Below the pieces are notes generated by a model that made no database searches, was not told the origin of the DNA, and saw only the letters and a list, made by a program, of their open reading frames with translations. From positions 558,001 through 622,000 of the forward strand of contig NZ_LMAH01000003.1 of assembly GCF_001507335.1 (NCBI RefSeq): DNA of 64,000 bases, given 5' to 3'. Below, in pieces: positions 8,665 to 17,258 of the stretch. Position numbers and translations under genes: made by a program. Each line of letters opens with the position of its first letter. Positions within the stretch are counted from its first letter, which is position 1. The stretch comes from Chryseobacterium sp. JAH (lineage in GTDB: Bacteria > Bacteroidota > Bacteroidia > Flavobacteriales > Weeksellaceae).

Positions 8665-8695
8665 CAAAGATAATATGAAAAATAATATCAAGCAA
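8665..8695 (-). promoter_or_regulatory. Promoter of tRNA-Asn copy 1
   Basis: On the minus strand TATCTTTG (8665-8672) with TTG at 8693-8695, spacing 20. Transcription would start about 15 bases before the mature tRNA. Confidence 0.7.
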
Positions 8696-8790
8696 ATATT
8701 TTTTAATCAAAATTAACTGAAAACTGCTATCAGATTATTTTTCAGGAATTTAAATTTTAAAATAAATTGAAATAGGAAAGTACTAAAATC

Positions 8791-8822
8791 AAAAAAGACC
8801 TACATTTCTGTAAGTCTTTTTT
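8791..8822 (-). terminator. Terminator of second tRNA-Asn
   Basis: Same sequence as the hairpin at 8536-8567. It lies between the two tRNA copies, so each is its own transcript. Confidence 0.85.
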
Positions 8823-8823
8823 G

Positions 8824-8897
8824 CTCCTCCTCTTGGGCTCGAACCAAGGACCCTCTGATTAACAGTCAGATGCTCTAACCAACTGAGCTAAGGAGGA
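8824..8897 (-). tRNA. tRNA-Asn(GTT), copy 2
   Basis: Identical in all 74 bases to the copy at 8569-8642, with anticodon GTT in loop CTGTTAA and no encoded CCA. It is the upstream copy in transcription order and ends at its own terminator (8791-8822). Confidence 0.97.
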
Positions 8898-8919
8898 ATG
8901 TCCCTATTTTTAGGTGGTG

Positions 8920-8950
8920 CAAATATAGGACTGATATTTAAACCACACAA
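8920..8950 (-). promoter_or_regulatory. Promoter of tRNA-Asn copy 2
   Basis: Minus strand TATATTTG at 8920-8927 with TTG at 8948-8950, spacing 20. Confidence 0.7.
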
Positions 8951-8977
8951 GTTTTTTAATTATTTTTTTCAATAAAA

Positions 8978-10324
8978 TTAAAATTTATTGGTAATAATTT
9001 TGAAGATGTCTGCTCCGAAAATCAGTAACATTAAGCCTAACAGGAAGATAACACCAACCATCTGCGCATTTTCTAGTATCTTTTGTGGAACCGGTTTTCC
9101 TACGATCATCTCGTATAAAGTGAATATTACGTGTCCGCCATCCAATCCTGGGATAGGAATCAGGTTTAAGAATGCCAACCAAACAGAGAACATTGCTGTA
9201 AAACTCCAGAAAGCTGTCCAGTCGATAGAAACACTTCCGTCCTTCGCTTTATCAACAGGCATGTTTTTGATGATTGCCAATGGGCCACCTACTTTTTTGT
9301 AACCCTGAACTTTTTTGTTGAAGATTAATTTAAACTGTTTTACCTGATAGGTTAAACTTTCAATACTTCTTGTAAAACCTCTTCCAATCGATTGTCCGAA
9401 AGTGAAATGTTTTGTTTCATAGTATTTCGTCATCTGCTTGTAAGAAGAAATTCCCAAAGTTCCATCTTTTGAAACTGGCAGAGTCAATGGCTGAACTGCA
9501 CCGTTTCTTAGAACTTCCACATTAAGATTTTTTCCTGCATTTTTTGTGATTATTCCCTGTAACTCATCATAATAGTTTATTTTTTGACTATTGACAGCGA
9601 TAACTTGATCACCCACTTTTAAACCTGCAGCAGCGGTTTGAGGATTAACAATTGTATCAATTACCGCAGAAAATCTAGGGGTAAGAAATGCTTTAGGATT
9701 TTCATCTCTGAAAGCCATTGCTTTACCATCATCGTTGGTTGGGAAAGTAACTTCTTTTCCGTTTCTTAAAACTGTGATTTCGTCACTTAATAGAACATCT
9801 AAAGCTAATTTGTCAAGGTTGTTCTGGGTTTTTCCGTCTACTTTTAAGATTTTATCTCCATCTTGGAAACCCATTCCTTTTGCTACGCTTGTATAGTTCA
9901 TCGGTGCGTCTACCTTTGCAGTGTCAAAAGAAGTTTCACCATTGAAAAATGATAGGCAAGCATAGATAATCCACGCTAAGAAGAAGTTTACGGTTACTCC
10001 ACCCATCATAATGATTAATCTCTGCCAAGCTGGTTTTGCTCTAAATTCCCAAGGCTGTGCAGGTTGCTTCAGCTGCTCGGTATCCATGCTTTCATCTACC
10101 ATTCCTGCGATTTTCACATAACCTCCGAAAGGAAGCCAACCAATTCCATATTCAGTTTCACCGATTTTTTTCTTCGCTAAAGAAAACCAAGGATCAAAGA
10201 AAAGATAAAATTTTTCTACTTTGGTTTTGAAATATTTGGCGGGTAAGAAATGCCCGAGTTCGTGAAGAATTACTAAGATAGATATGCTTAATATGAATTG
10301 AAAGATCTTAATTGCTAATTCCAT
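8978..10324 (-). CDS. rseP: Site-2 intramembrane zinc metalloprotease RseP
   Basis: A 448-residue RIP metalloprotease. Zinc site HELGH is at residues 21-25 in the first transmembrane helix and the partner motif LDGG (Asp395) is near the C-terminus; two PDZ-like regions lie between (about 125-200 and 215-290). In other bacteria RseP cleaves anti-sigma factors and remnant signal peptides within the inner membrane. The ECF sigma/anti-sigma pair at 40-41 kb is a conceivable but untested client. It is monocistronic, just downstream of the terminator at 10385-10407. Confidence 0.93.
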   Translation of the reverse strand: MELAIKIFQFILSISILVILHELGHFLPAKYFKTKVEKFYLFFDPWFSLAKKKIGETEYGIGWLPFGGYVKIAGMVDESMDTEQLKQPAQPWEFRAKPAWQRLIIMMGGVTVNFFLAWIIYACLSFFNGETSFDTAKVDAPMNYTSVAKGMGFQDGDKILKVDGKTQNNLDKLALDVLLSDEITVLRNGKEVTFPTNDDGKAMAFRDENPKAFLTPRFSAVIDTIVNPQTAAAGLKVGDQVIAVNSQKINYYDELQGIITKNAGKNLNVEVLRNGAVQPLTLPVSKDGTLGISSYKQMTKYYETKHFTFGQSIGRGFTRSIESLTYQVKQFKLIFNKKVQGYKKVGGPLAIIKNMPVDKAKDGSVSIDWTAFWSFTAMFSVWLAFLNLIPIPGLDGGHVIFTLYEMIVGKPVPQKILENAQMVGVIFLLGLMLLIFGADIFKIITNKF

Positions 10325-10384
10325 TAATTGTTTTTAGATTTTAATTTGCAAAGGTAACAATTATCAAAAGGATGCCAAATAAAA

Positions 10385-10407
10385 AAGCTCCTCTAAATGA
10401 GAAGCTT
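10385..10407 (-). terminator. Terminator of the 10431-10871 gene
   Basis: On the minus strand AAGCTTCTC / GAGGAGCTT, 9 bp with one G-U and a 5-base loop, followed by T4 or more. Confidence 0.8.
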
Positions 10408-10430
10408 TGTCATATATTCTGTCACTGTTT

Positions 10431-10871
10431 TTAGAAATTTAAAGAAACACCAAGACTTCCGTTGTTTCCAATTTCGGCGAAAACACCCACTTTTTCTGTG
10501 AAGAAATATCTTGCACCGATATGAGCGCCGATTCCGAAGTCTCTACCCAGAACTCCTAAGTCAACCCCAGGATATAGATCCAGTTGCTCTGGGAGGTCTA
10601 ATGTCTCTTTCAGGTGGAAATTAATCCTTCCAAAAACAAAAACCCTGTTGTCTTTATTGTTGTCTTTGTATCCGTCAAAATAAATATTGGCTCCCGCCCC
10701 AACGGATAAAAGTTGATTCAAACCGTAGTCATAGGTACCGGTGACTCCTGTCCCATAGCCCCAAGCATTGAGTCCCAAATTTACTTTCTGATCTCCTTTC
10801 CCGGTCCAGGCTTGTGCGCTGACTGTTGCTCCTGTAAGAACAAGCATCAACATAAAAACCAATTTCTTCAT
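10431..10871 (-). CDS. Small outer-membrane beta-barrel-like protein
   Basis: A 146-residue protein with a cleavable signal peptide (VSAQ) and alternating polar/hydrophobic strands with many Gly and aromatic residues (LGLNAWGYGTGVTGTYDYG ... NNGSLGVSLNF), ending in Phe. This fits a short eight-strand outer-membrane barrel; it resembles the DUF6646-type proteins of flavobacteria, though I am not sure of the family. A minus-strand TATATTTG box lies at 10912-10919. Function unknown. Confidence 0.7.
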   Translation of the reverse strand: MKKLVFMLMLVLTGATVSAQAWTGKGDQKVNLGLNAWGYGTGVTGTYDYGLNQLLSVGAGANIYFDGYKDNNKDNRVFVFGRINFHLKETLDLPEQLDLYPGVDLGVLGRDFGIGAHIGARYFFTEKVGVFAEIGNNGSLGVSLNF

Positions 10872-10962
10872 AGATTTTATATTTTAAATTATTACTAAAG
10901 ACAATTTGCAGCAAATATAAAACCGAAACCGATTTAAAAATGTAATTTTATAGAAGTTTTGA

Positions 10963-11724
10963 ATGAATAATATGAAAATTACAGCATTAAATCTGGATAT
11001 TGCCTGGAAAAATAAAGATGAAAACTTTAGAATAATTGAAGGGCAGCTGCAGAATCAGAGTGCAGATTTGTTTCTTATGCCCGAAATGTTTTCTACTGGT
11101 TTTTGTATGGATGCGGCAGAGATTTCAGATAAAAATGAAGAATCTTTGGAGTTTCTAAAGAAAATCGCACAAGAAAAAAACGCTGCTTTTTGTGGGAGTG
11201 CGTCAGTAGAAGTAGAAGGAAAGTTTTATAATAGAATGTATTTTGTAGAACCCAATGGTGATGCCTCTTTCTATGATAAAAGGCATTTGTTTTCATTTTC
11301 CGGTGAAGACAAAATTTACACACCCGGAAAAGAAAGGGTTGTTGTCGAATATTTGGGCATTCGTTTTCTGTTGCAGGTTTGCTATGACTTGAGGTTTCCT
11401 GTTTTTGCAAGAAATAAGGGTGATTACGATGCAATTTTATACGTTGCCAACTGGCCGGAGAAAAGAGTCGGAGCTTGGGAACATTTATTAAAAGCGAGAG
11501 CTATTGAGAATTTATCTTACGTTTTTGGTTTAAACAGAATCGGGACAGATGGAAATGATCTTTTTTATCAGGAAAGTTCGCACTGCTTTTTTGCAGACGG
11601 GTCGGAAATTGCTGAGAAGAAAGGAAATTTAGTTTCGGCAGACTTGAATTTAGAAGATCTGAAAGACTTTAGAAATCATTTTCAGTTTTTGAATGATCGT
11701 GATGATTTTGAACTTACTATTTAG
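10963..11724 (+). CDS. Nitrilase-superfamily amidohydrolase, omega-amidase-like
   Basis: A 253-residue carbon-nitrogen hydrolase with the Glu-Lys-Cys triad: Glu in MPEMFSTGF, Lys in YDKRHLFSF and the nucleophile Cys in VCYDLRFPVF. The spacing and the KRHLFSFSGE / YDLRFP signatures match omega-amidases (YafV/NIT2 type), which hydrolyse alpha-ketoglutaramate or alpha-ketosuccinamate in metabolite repair or the methionine salvage pathway. A second ATG at 10972 is equally plausible as a start. It is monocistronic with a strong terminator after it. Confidence 0.85.
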   Translation: MNNMKITALNLDIAWKNKDENFRIIEGQLQNQSADLFLMPEMFSTGFCMDAAEISDKNEESLEFLKKIAQEKNAAFCGSASVEVEGKFYNRMYFVEPNGDASFYDKRHLFSFSGEDKIYTPGKERVVVEYLGIRFLLQVCYDLRFPVFARNKGDYDAILYVANWPEKRVGAWEHLLKARAIENLSYVFGLNRIGTDGNDLFYQESSHCFFADGSEIAEKKGNLVSADLNLEDLKDFRNHFQFLNDRDDFELTI

Positions 11725-11732
11725 GACAAAGA

Positions 11733-11795
11733 ATTCCCACACATTTAACAAGTAGATCGGTGTCGATTTGAAAAATGTGTGGGAATAATTTTTTC
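11733..11795 (+). terminator. Terminator of the nitrilase gene
   Basis: Perfect 14-bp stem (11733-11746 with 11773-11786, ATTCCCACACATTT) around a 26-base loop, then a T-rich tail. The symmetric stem may also end the convergent thioredoxin operon. Confidence 0.8.
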
Positions 11796-11828
11796 TACTT
11801 TTAAATTAAACTAAAAGATAGTCTTAAT

Positions 11829-12128
11829 CTAAATATACTGTTCTAAAAGTTGCGTCAGCCGATTCACGTCATGCACACCACTTTCTTTATATAATAACTC
11901 TCCTTTTTTAAATACCGCTAAAGTAGGAACACCACGTACTCCATACTGCGAGGCAATTGCCGGATATTGATCAACATCTATTTTTACTATTCGTGCACCT
12001 TCACCAATTTTTTCTTTTACAGTCGTTAAAACCGATGACTGTACTTTGCAGGGCTGACACCATGTTGCGAAAAAGTCTATTAACACGGGTCTTTCCGATT
12101 CTATAAGTTCCTGAAATTTTTGTGACAT
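11829..12128 (-). CDS. Thioredoxin-family protein
   Basis: A 99-residue single-domain thioredoxin with active site WCQPC (Cys24, Cys27) and the cis-Pro loop RGVPTLAVF. The usual WCGPC Gly is replaced by Gln, which should shift the redox potential or partner choice. It is the last of three genes on the minus strand after a persulfide-dioxygenase/rhodanese fusion and a rhodanese lipoprotein, so reduction of sulfur-carrier persulfides or disulfides in that pathway is the likely job. Confidence 0.9.
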   Translation of the reverse strand: MSQKFQELIESERPVLIDFFATWCQPCKVQSSVLTTVKEKIGEGARIVKIDVDQYPAIASQYGVRGVPTLAVFKKGELLYKESGVHDVNRLTQLLEQYI

Positions 12129-12147
12129 AATGATTCAATTTAATATT

Positions 12148-12513
12148 TTACTTTAAATTCTGAATGGCTCTGATGTTATCTAAGGTCTTACCATCATATA
12201 CTTCGACACCGTTCTTTTTTAAGATTTCCACGGCATTGTCTGCCTGAATTCCTTTGTTGCAAAAAACTACAACCTTTTTACCTTTCAAAGATTCTGCTTT
12301 GTTCTGAATTTCTGCTAATGGAATATTGATAGCGTCTTTTGCAGTTCCTTCTGCGTACTGCTCCGGAATTCTTACATCAACCAGAATGATTTCTGAATTG
12401 TTGACCAATTCTTTTATTTCAGCTTTAGGTGTGTTTTGCTGTACGGAGGCCGTTTTGCATGCGTGCAATGAGAAAAATGCTACAAGTATAATTCCAAATA
12501 AATAGGTTTTCAT
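12148..12513 (-). CDS. Rhodanese-domain lipoprotein
   Basis: A 121-residue lipoprotein (lipobox LHAC at about residue 19) carrying one rhodanese domain with active Cys in VVFCNKGIQ and the DVRIPEQYAEGTAKDAINIP region. It would be anchored at the periplasmic side of a membrane, handling sulfane sulfur there. The gene abuts the MBL/rhodanese gene (stop and start only one base apart) and is followed after 19 bases by thioredoxin, so the three are one operon. Confidence 0.88.
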   Translation of the reverse strand: MKTYLFGIILVAFFSLHACKTASVQQNTPKAEIKELVNNSEIILVDVRIPEQYAEGTAKDAINIPLAEIQNKAESLKGKKVVVFCNKGIQADNAVEILKKNGVEVYDGKTLDNIRAIQNLK

Positions 12514-13923
12514 TTAGAGGGTTTTAGACTGACAAACAAAATCAGATGTAGGTAGTTTTTCTGTTTTTTTAATTCCGTTAAAGCCACCCTCTATCTCGGT
12601 GAAATTTCTGATTCCATGTGAGTTAAGGATGCTTGCGGCAATCATGCTTCTATAGCCTCCAGCGCAATGTAAGAAGAAATGTTCAGAATCGTCGATTGTA
12701 GAAACCCAGTCGCTGATGTTATCTAATGGTTTGCTGAATGCATTATCAATATGTTCGGCAGAATATTCTCCGATTTTTCTTACGTCGATGATTTTTGAGT
12801 TTTCATCAAATTGCTCAACAAATTCAGACGGAGTAATTCTTTTTACCTCATCAATTTCTTTTGTAGAATTTCTCCAAGAAGCAAATCCACCTTTTAAATA
12901 TCCTAAAACATTGTCAAAACCGACTCTGCTTAACCTTGTGATCACTTCTTCTTCAGTTCCTTCGTCTGAAACCAAAAGCAAAGGATGTTTTACATCTACG
13001 ATAAGACTTCCAACCCATGGGGCAAAGTCTCCTTTTAAGCCGATGTTGATTGAATTGGGAATAAAGCCTTTATGAAATTCTCCGGCTCCTCTTGTATCTA
13101 AAATTAAAGCTCCGGTTTCTTCGGCAAAACTTTCAAAATCTTCAACGGAAACAGGATTTAATCCTTTCGTCATCACATCATCCAAGCTGTCATAACCACC
13201 CTTGTTCATTGCAACGTTCATCCCGAAATATTTCGGGGGAGCAGTCAATCCATCAAGAACTTCTTTGATGAAAGATTCTTTGTCGGGTTGATTTAGAGCG
13301 TAATTGGTTTTTCTTTGATTTCCTAGAATATCAACAGTTTCTTTCTGCATATTTTTTCCGCAAGCCGAACCCGCGCCGTGAGCCGGATAAACGGTAATAC
13401 TGTCGTCCAATGGCAAAATTTTACTGTGGAGACTTTCGTACAAAATTCCAGCAAGATCTTCCTGTGTCATGCTTCCTGCTTTTTGGGCAAGATCGGGGCG
13501 CCCCACATCACCCAAAAATAGAGTGTCGCCTGTGAAAATAGCAGTTTCAATACCGTTTTCATCAATCAGCAGGTAAGTGGTGCTTTCCATGGTGTGACCT
13601 GGAGTGTGAAGTACTTTTATTTTGATGTTTCCGATTTCGAAAATTTGATTGTCTTCAGCGATGATTGCTTCGAAATCTGGTTCTGCAGTCGGTCCGTAAA
13701 CGATTGGCGCATCAGTTTTTTTGCTTAAATCTAAATGTCCCGATACAAAATCTGCATGAAAGTGAGTTTCAAATATATATTTTAAAGTGACGTTGTCTTT
13801 TTCAAGGCGTTCAAGATATGGTTTTACTTCTCGCAGTGGATCTATAATTGCTGCTTCGTTTTCTGAAATAATGTAATATGCACCTTGTGCTAAACAGCCT
13901 GTATATATTTGTTCAACTTTCAT
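12514..13923 (-). CDS. MBL-fold persulfide dioxygenase-like protein with two rhodanese domains
   Basis: A 469-residue fusion. Residues 1-230 are a metallo-beta-lactamase fold of the ETHE1/BlhA type with THFHADFVSGH (His54, His56, Asp58); Phe replaces the canonical His after the Asp, which fits mono-iron sulfur dioxygenases. Then come two rhodanese modules: the first (about 260-345) has SDEG where the Cys loop should be and is probably inactive; the second has an intact HCAGGYRS loop. Such proteins oxidise glutathione or other low-molecular-weight persulfides and move sulfane sulfur. It is the first gene of a three-gene sulfur operon. Confidence 0.88.
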   Translation of the reverse strand: MKVEQIYTGCLAQGAYYIISENEAAIIDPLREVKPYLERLEKDNVTLKYIFETHFHADFVSGHLDLSKKTDAPIVYGPTAEPDFEAIIAEDNQIFEIGNIKIKVLHTPGHTMESTTYLLIDENGIETAIFTGDTLFLGDVGRPDLAQKAGSMTQEDLAGILYESLHSKILPLDDSITVYPAHGAGSACGKNMQKETVDILGNQRKTNYALNQPDKESFIKEVLDGLTAPPKYFGMNVAMNKGGYDSLDDVMTKGLNPVSVEDFESFAEETGALILDTRGAGEFHKGFIPNSINIGLKGDFAPWVGSLIVDVKHPLLLVSDEGTEEEVITRLSRVGFDNVLGYLKGGFASWRNSTKEIDEVKRITPSEFVEQFDENSKIIDVRKIGEYSAEHIDNAFSKPLDNISDWVSTIDDSEHFFLHCAGGYRSMIAASILNSHGIRNFTEIEGGFNGIKKTEKLPTSDFVCQSKTL

Positions 13924-14212
13924 TGATTTTTATTTAAATTTAAAATAATTATAAAGATACAAAATAATGGATGATTTATAAAGAAATGATAATTCTCATT
14001 GATAGTTTCTCTCAATAGCAGAAATTTAAAATCAAAATTTATTTTTGTAAATCATTTGTAATCAATTGGATGGTGCATCGTAACGTATGATGTTTTTAAT
14101 TGCTGTTTTAAATCATATTTTATTATATTTATTTTAAGTTTTAATCAGTAATAAATTGATAAAAGCGGCACAGGAAAATTAAAAAAAATTACCTTTTAAA
14201 GATAAAAATCAA

Positions 14213-15739
14213 ATGGCAGACAAGGCAAAATTTATAGACGAGCTTTCAACAAGATACACACCCAAAGGAGAGTGTATAATATTGGGAAAAGGTATGCTGG
14301 ATGGTGATGTCGTCACAGATGTGAATGTTACAATTCCTTTAAAGACTATTAATCGTCACGGTCTTATTGCAGGCGCTACGGGAACAGGAAAAACCAAAAC
14401 ACTTCAGGTTTTTGCCGAACAGCTTTCTCATGCCGGCATTCCGTCTTTAGTTCTGGATATCAAAGGCGATTTTTCGGGTATTGCCGAGTCCGGACAAATG
14501 AATTCTATCATTGAAGAACGCTATGCTAAAACACAGCTTCCTTATAATCCGCAGGCTTTTCCTGTCGAGTTGATGAGCATTTCCGGAGATAAAGGTGTTA
14601 AATTAAGAGCGACTGTCACAGAATTTGGACCGGTTTTGTTAAGTAAAATTTTAGAGTTGAATGATACCCAGCAAAGTATCATGTCTATTGTTTTCAAATA
14701 TTGCGATGACAAAGGTCTGCCTTTAATTGATTTGAATGATTTAAAGAAAGTTCTGCAATATGTAACTGACAATCCACTAAGTAAAACTGATTTGTCTGCT
14801 AACTATGGATCAATTGCTTCGGCGTCTTTAGGTACAATATTAAGATCTATTGTTGCTTTGGAGCAGCAAGGTGCTGCAGATTTTTTTGGTGAACTGAGTT
14901 TTGATGTTCAAGATCTGTTGGAAACACGAGACGGAAAAGGAGTTGTGAATATTTTAAGAGTTGCGGATATTCAAAATAAACCGCAGCTTTTCTCAACGTT
15001 TATGCTTTCGCTTTTTGCTGAAATTTACATGACTTTCCCTGAGGAAGGCGACAGCGGAAAACCAAAATTGGTTCTGTTCATTGATGAAGCACATTTGATT
15101 TTTGACGAATCTTCTAAAGCATTGGTTTCACAAATTGAAACGATGGTAAAACTCATTCGCTCTAAAGGTGTCGGAATCTATTTTATCACTCAAATTCCAG
15201 GTGATGTTCCTGAAAATGTGCTTTCACAGTTAGGTTTAAAAATTCAGCATGCTTTGAGAGGGTTTACCGCAAAAGATAAAAAAGAAATTTCTAAAGCAGT
15301 CGAAAACTATCCAACAACAGAGTTTTACAACGCTTCAGAATTGATACAAAACCTAGGAATTGGTGAAGCCTTTGTCACTGCTTTGGATGAAAAAGGAATT
15401 CCTACACCGCTTGTTCATACATATTTAATTTCTCCGGAATCTAGAATGGATATTCTTAGTGATGCTGAAGTTTCTGATCTGACTTCAAAGTCTGCATTGG
15501 TTTCAAAATATGAAAAACCGGTTGACAGTGAATCTGCATACGAGATTTTAGTAAAAAGAATGGAGCAGGCTGTTGAAAATTCTGGCCCGGCACAGCAGAC
15601 AAAACCCGTAAAAGAGGAACCTGGAATGTTTGAGCAGGTTTTAAAAAGTCGCGCAGGAAGAACTTTTGCCAATACTCTAATGCGTGAAGGTGCTAAAGCA
15701 ATTTTGGGAATGTTTGGTTTGGGCGGAAGAAAAAGATAA
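14213..15739 (+). CDS. HerA-like (DUF853) ATPase
   Basis: A 508-residue P-loop ATPase. Walker A is GATGTGKT at residues 54-61; Walker B is LVLFIDEAH; a conserved RSKGVGIYFITQ...DVP segment follows, and the end is the Ala/Gly-rich tail (ILGMFGLGGRKR) typical of the DUF853/YjgR subgroup. These are HerA/FtsK-related ring ATPases of unclear cellular role, annotated as helicase HerA-like. The upstream 289 bases hold no other gene. It is not next to a NurA-like nuclease; a DEDDh exonuclease follows at 15860. Confidence 0.88.
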   Translation: MADKAKFIDELSTRYTPKGECIILGKGMLDGDVVTDVNVTIPLKTINRHGLIAGATGTGKTKTLQVFAEQLSHAGIPSLVLDIKGDFSGIAESGQMNSIIEERYAKTQLPYNPQAFPVELMSISGDKGVKLRATVTEFGPVLLSKILELNDTQQSIMSIVFKYCDDKGLPLIDLNDLKKVLQYVTDNPLSKTDLSANYGSIASASLGTILRSIVALEQQGAADFFGELSFDVQDLLETRDGKGVVNILRVADIQNKPQLFSTFMLSLFAEIYMTFPEEGDSGKPKLVLFIDEAHLIFDESSKALVSQIETMVKLIRSKGVGIYFITQIPGDVPENVLSQLGLKIQHALRGFTAKDKKEISKAVENYPTTEFYNASELIQNLGIGEAFVTALDEKGIPTPLVHTYLISPESRMDILSDAEVSDLTSKSALVSKYEKPVDSESAYEILVKRMEQAVENSGPAQQTKPVKEEPGMFEQVLKSRAGRTFANTLMREGAKAILGMFGLGGRKR

Positions 15740-15859
15740 GTAACTGTCTTTTTGTATTTTTTAACCTATTTTGATTATTTTAGCAAAATTCCACCCGAGA
15801 ACGAAGTTTTAAGGGTTCGGTTTTTGATAGAAATTCTAAGTTTAGATAAGATAAAATAA

Positions 15860-17083
15860 ATGTATTCGATTATAGATATAGAAAGCAATGGTGCAGGGTT
15901 CAGAAAAGAATGCATTATCGATATCGCCATTTTTAAATATGATGGTCATAAAATTGTCGACCAATTTATTTCGCTTGTCAATCCAGAGAGTGATATTACT
16001 CCTTTTGTTCAAAAATTGACCAATATCAGCCCGAAAATGGTGAAAACGGCGCCTAAATTCCATGAATTGGCTAAAAGAGTGGTTGAAATTACCGAAGGAA
16101 CAACTTTAGTAGGACACAACATTGATTTTGATTATAGAATGCTTCGCCAATCGTTCCAACGTCTTGGTTATGATTTTAATATCAATACTTTAGATACAAT
16201 CCCTTTGGCTAAAAAACTGATTCCGGATGAGGTAAGTTATTCACTCGGAAAATTAGTGAAATCGTTAGGGATTCCTTTGGTGAATGCTCATCGTGCCGAA
16301 GGTGATGCACGGGCAACATTGGAGTTGTTTAAGCTCTTGGTCTCAAAAGATACTGAAAACGAGATTATACAGGAGCAGCATGAGGAAACCAATGCGAAGA
16401 CGTATATTAATAAAATCAAGTTGTTAACCCAAGATCTACCCAGTGAGAAGGGGTTTGTTTATTTTCAAAATGAATCTGGAAAAATTATTTTCTCTGATTA
16501 CGTACAAGATATCAACCGATTTTCTAAGAAACTTTTCAATTCAAAATCAAAAAAATTTGAAGAAATCCAGAAAGATGTTGAGCAGATTAATTTTGAATTG
16601 ACCGGAACGGATATCATTGCAAAATTGATTTTAAATTCTAAAAATATTAAAAAGAAGGATACTCTGCCTTTTGGATTGTATTTCAGACATAATAAATACA
16701 TCGTCGAAAAAAATACGCTTAACAAAGAAGAGAAACCAATTTTGAAGTTCCGTTCATTTACGCAGGGTTCAAAGGCGGTTCAGTTTATAGGAGAGGTTGA
16801 AGAGTTTGCGGATATTGAATTTTTTAAAAAGAAAATTGATTTCAGAAAAAGAAATGAACTTTGGCTGGGTGCAGGAAGAAAATTAGGTGAGAAACTTTTT
16901 TTAATCATCGAAAACGGCAAAGTCATTTCGTATGGTTTTTATGATTTGTTTACCCAAATTCAGACTTTAAGTAAAATTTCAAAACTAAAGTTAGACTTAC
17001 CTCTTTCAACAGCAGATTTAAATAACGAGTTGCAATTAGCGCTACTACGTGGAGATTTTGAGACGCTCCCACTTCCGAAATAA
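15860..17083 (+). CDS. DEDDh exonuclease with degenerate GIY-YIG domain
   Basis: A 407-residue protein. The N-terminal ~165 residues are a DnaQ-type 3'-5' exonuclease with all catalytic residues visible: Asp6-Ile-Glu8, Asp89 (HNIDFD), His144 and Asp149 (HRAEGDA). In many Bacteroidetes relatives a GIY-YIG nuclease domain follows. Here residues about 193-275 align in pattern to it (LPSEKGFVYFQNESGKIIF, later TGTDIIAKLIL), but the GIY and YIG triplets read GFVYF and FSDY, so the second nuclease looks dead. A further ~130 residues are of unknown fold. Role in DNA repair or RNA processing is not determined. Confidence 0.85.
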   Translation: MYSIIDIESNGAGFRKECIIDIAIFKYDGHKIVDQFISLVNPESDITPFVQKLTNISPKMVKTAPKFHELAKRVVEITEGTTLVGHNIDFDYRMLRQSFQRLGYDFNINTLDTIPLAKKLIPDEVSYSLGKLVKSLGIPLVNAHRAEGDARATLELFKLLVSKDTENEIIQEQHEETNAKTYINKIKLLTQDLPSEKGFVYFQNESGKIIFSDYVQDINRFSKKLFNSKSKKFEEIQKDVEQINFELTGTDIIAKLILNSKNIKKKDTLPFGLYFRHNKYIVEKNTLNKEEKPILKFRSFTQGSKAVQFIGEVEEFADIEFFKKKIDFRKRNELWLGAGRKLGEKLFLIIENGKVISYGFYDLFTQIQTLSKISKLKLDLPLSTADLNNELQLALLRGDFETLPLPK

Positions 17084-17158
17084 GAGAATATATTTATCAT
17101 TAAATACATTTTTATTTGAAGAAAATGCTTTTCAAATTCAATTTCTCAAAATAAATAG

Positions 17159-17166
17159 TATTTTTG
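17159..17166 (+). promoter_or_regulatory. Promoter -7 box upstream of the lysA leader
   Basis: TATTTTTG, matching TAnnTTTG, with predicted start near 17173, 14 bases before the leader ATG. No TTG at the ideal distance, so the strength is uncertain. Confidence 0.45.
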
Positions 17167-17186
17167 CAAAAGAATTAAAAATAGCA

Positions 17187-17258
17187 ATGCAAAATTTTAA
17201 ACAAAAACAAACTGGAAAAAAGGGAGCTGTAAAGTTTTCAAAGGTTTGGAATACCTAA
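17187..17258 (+). CDS. Putative lysine-rich leader peptide of lysA
   Basis: A 23-codon ORF with six Lys codons (5, 7, 11, 12, 16 and 19; three AAA and three AAG), about a quarter of its residues. It starts about 14 bases after the predicted transcription start and stops at 17256-17258, overlapping the first bases of an antiterminator arm. Ribosome stalling at the Lys codons would leave that arm free; a ribosome at the stop would cover it. It has no sign of being a functional protein otherwise. The frame extends upstream into the exonuclease gene, but the only ATG in the leader transcript is at 17187. Inference from geometry, not a recognised family. Confidence 0.5.
   Translation: MQNFKQKQTGKKGAVKFSKVWNT

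Larger units (their letters stand above)
8529..8672 (-). repeat. Tandem duplicated tRNA-Asn transcription unit, copy A
   Basis: Terminator, tRNA and promoter box repeat at 8784-8927, offset 255 bases. 8529-8646 is identical to 8784-8901; the promoter-proximal part diverges slightly, and the spacers between units do not match. Confidence 0.85.
8784..8927 (-). repeat. Tandem duplicated tRNA-Asn transcription unit, copy B
   Basis: Second copy of the unit at 8529-8672. It keeps terminator, tRNA and TAnnTTTG box (TATATTTG here, TATCTTTG in copy A). Confidence 0.85.

Noticed and set aside
14040..14047. TATTTTTG box 166 bases before the HerA-like gene
   Set aside because: Too far from the gene and without a TTG partner; not enough to call a promoter.
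17049..17258. 69-residue reading of the lysA leader frame
   Set aside because: The upstream part overlaps the exonuclease gene and precedes the promoter box; only the part from 17187 fits the transcript.
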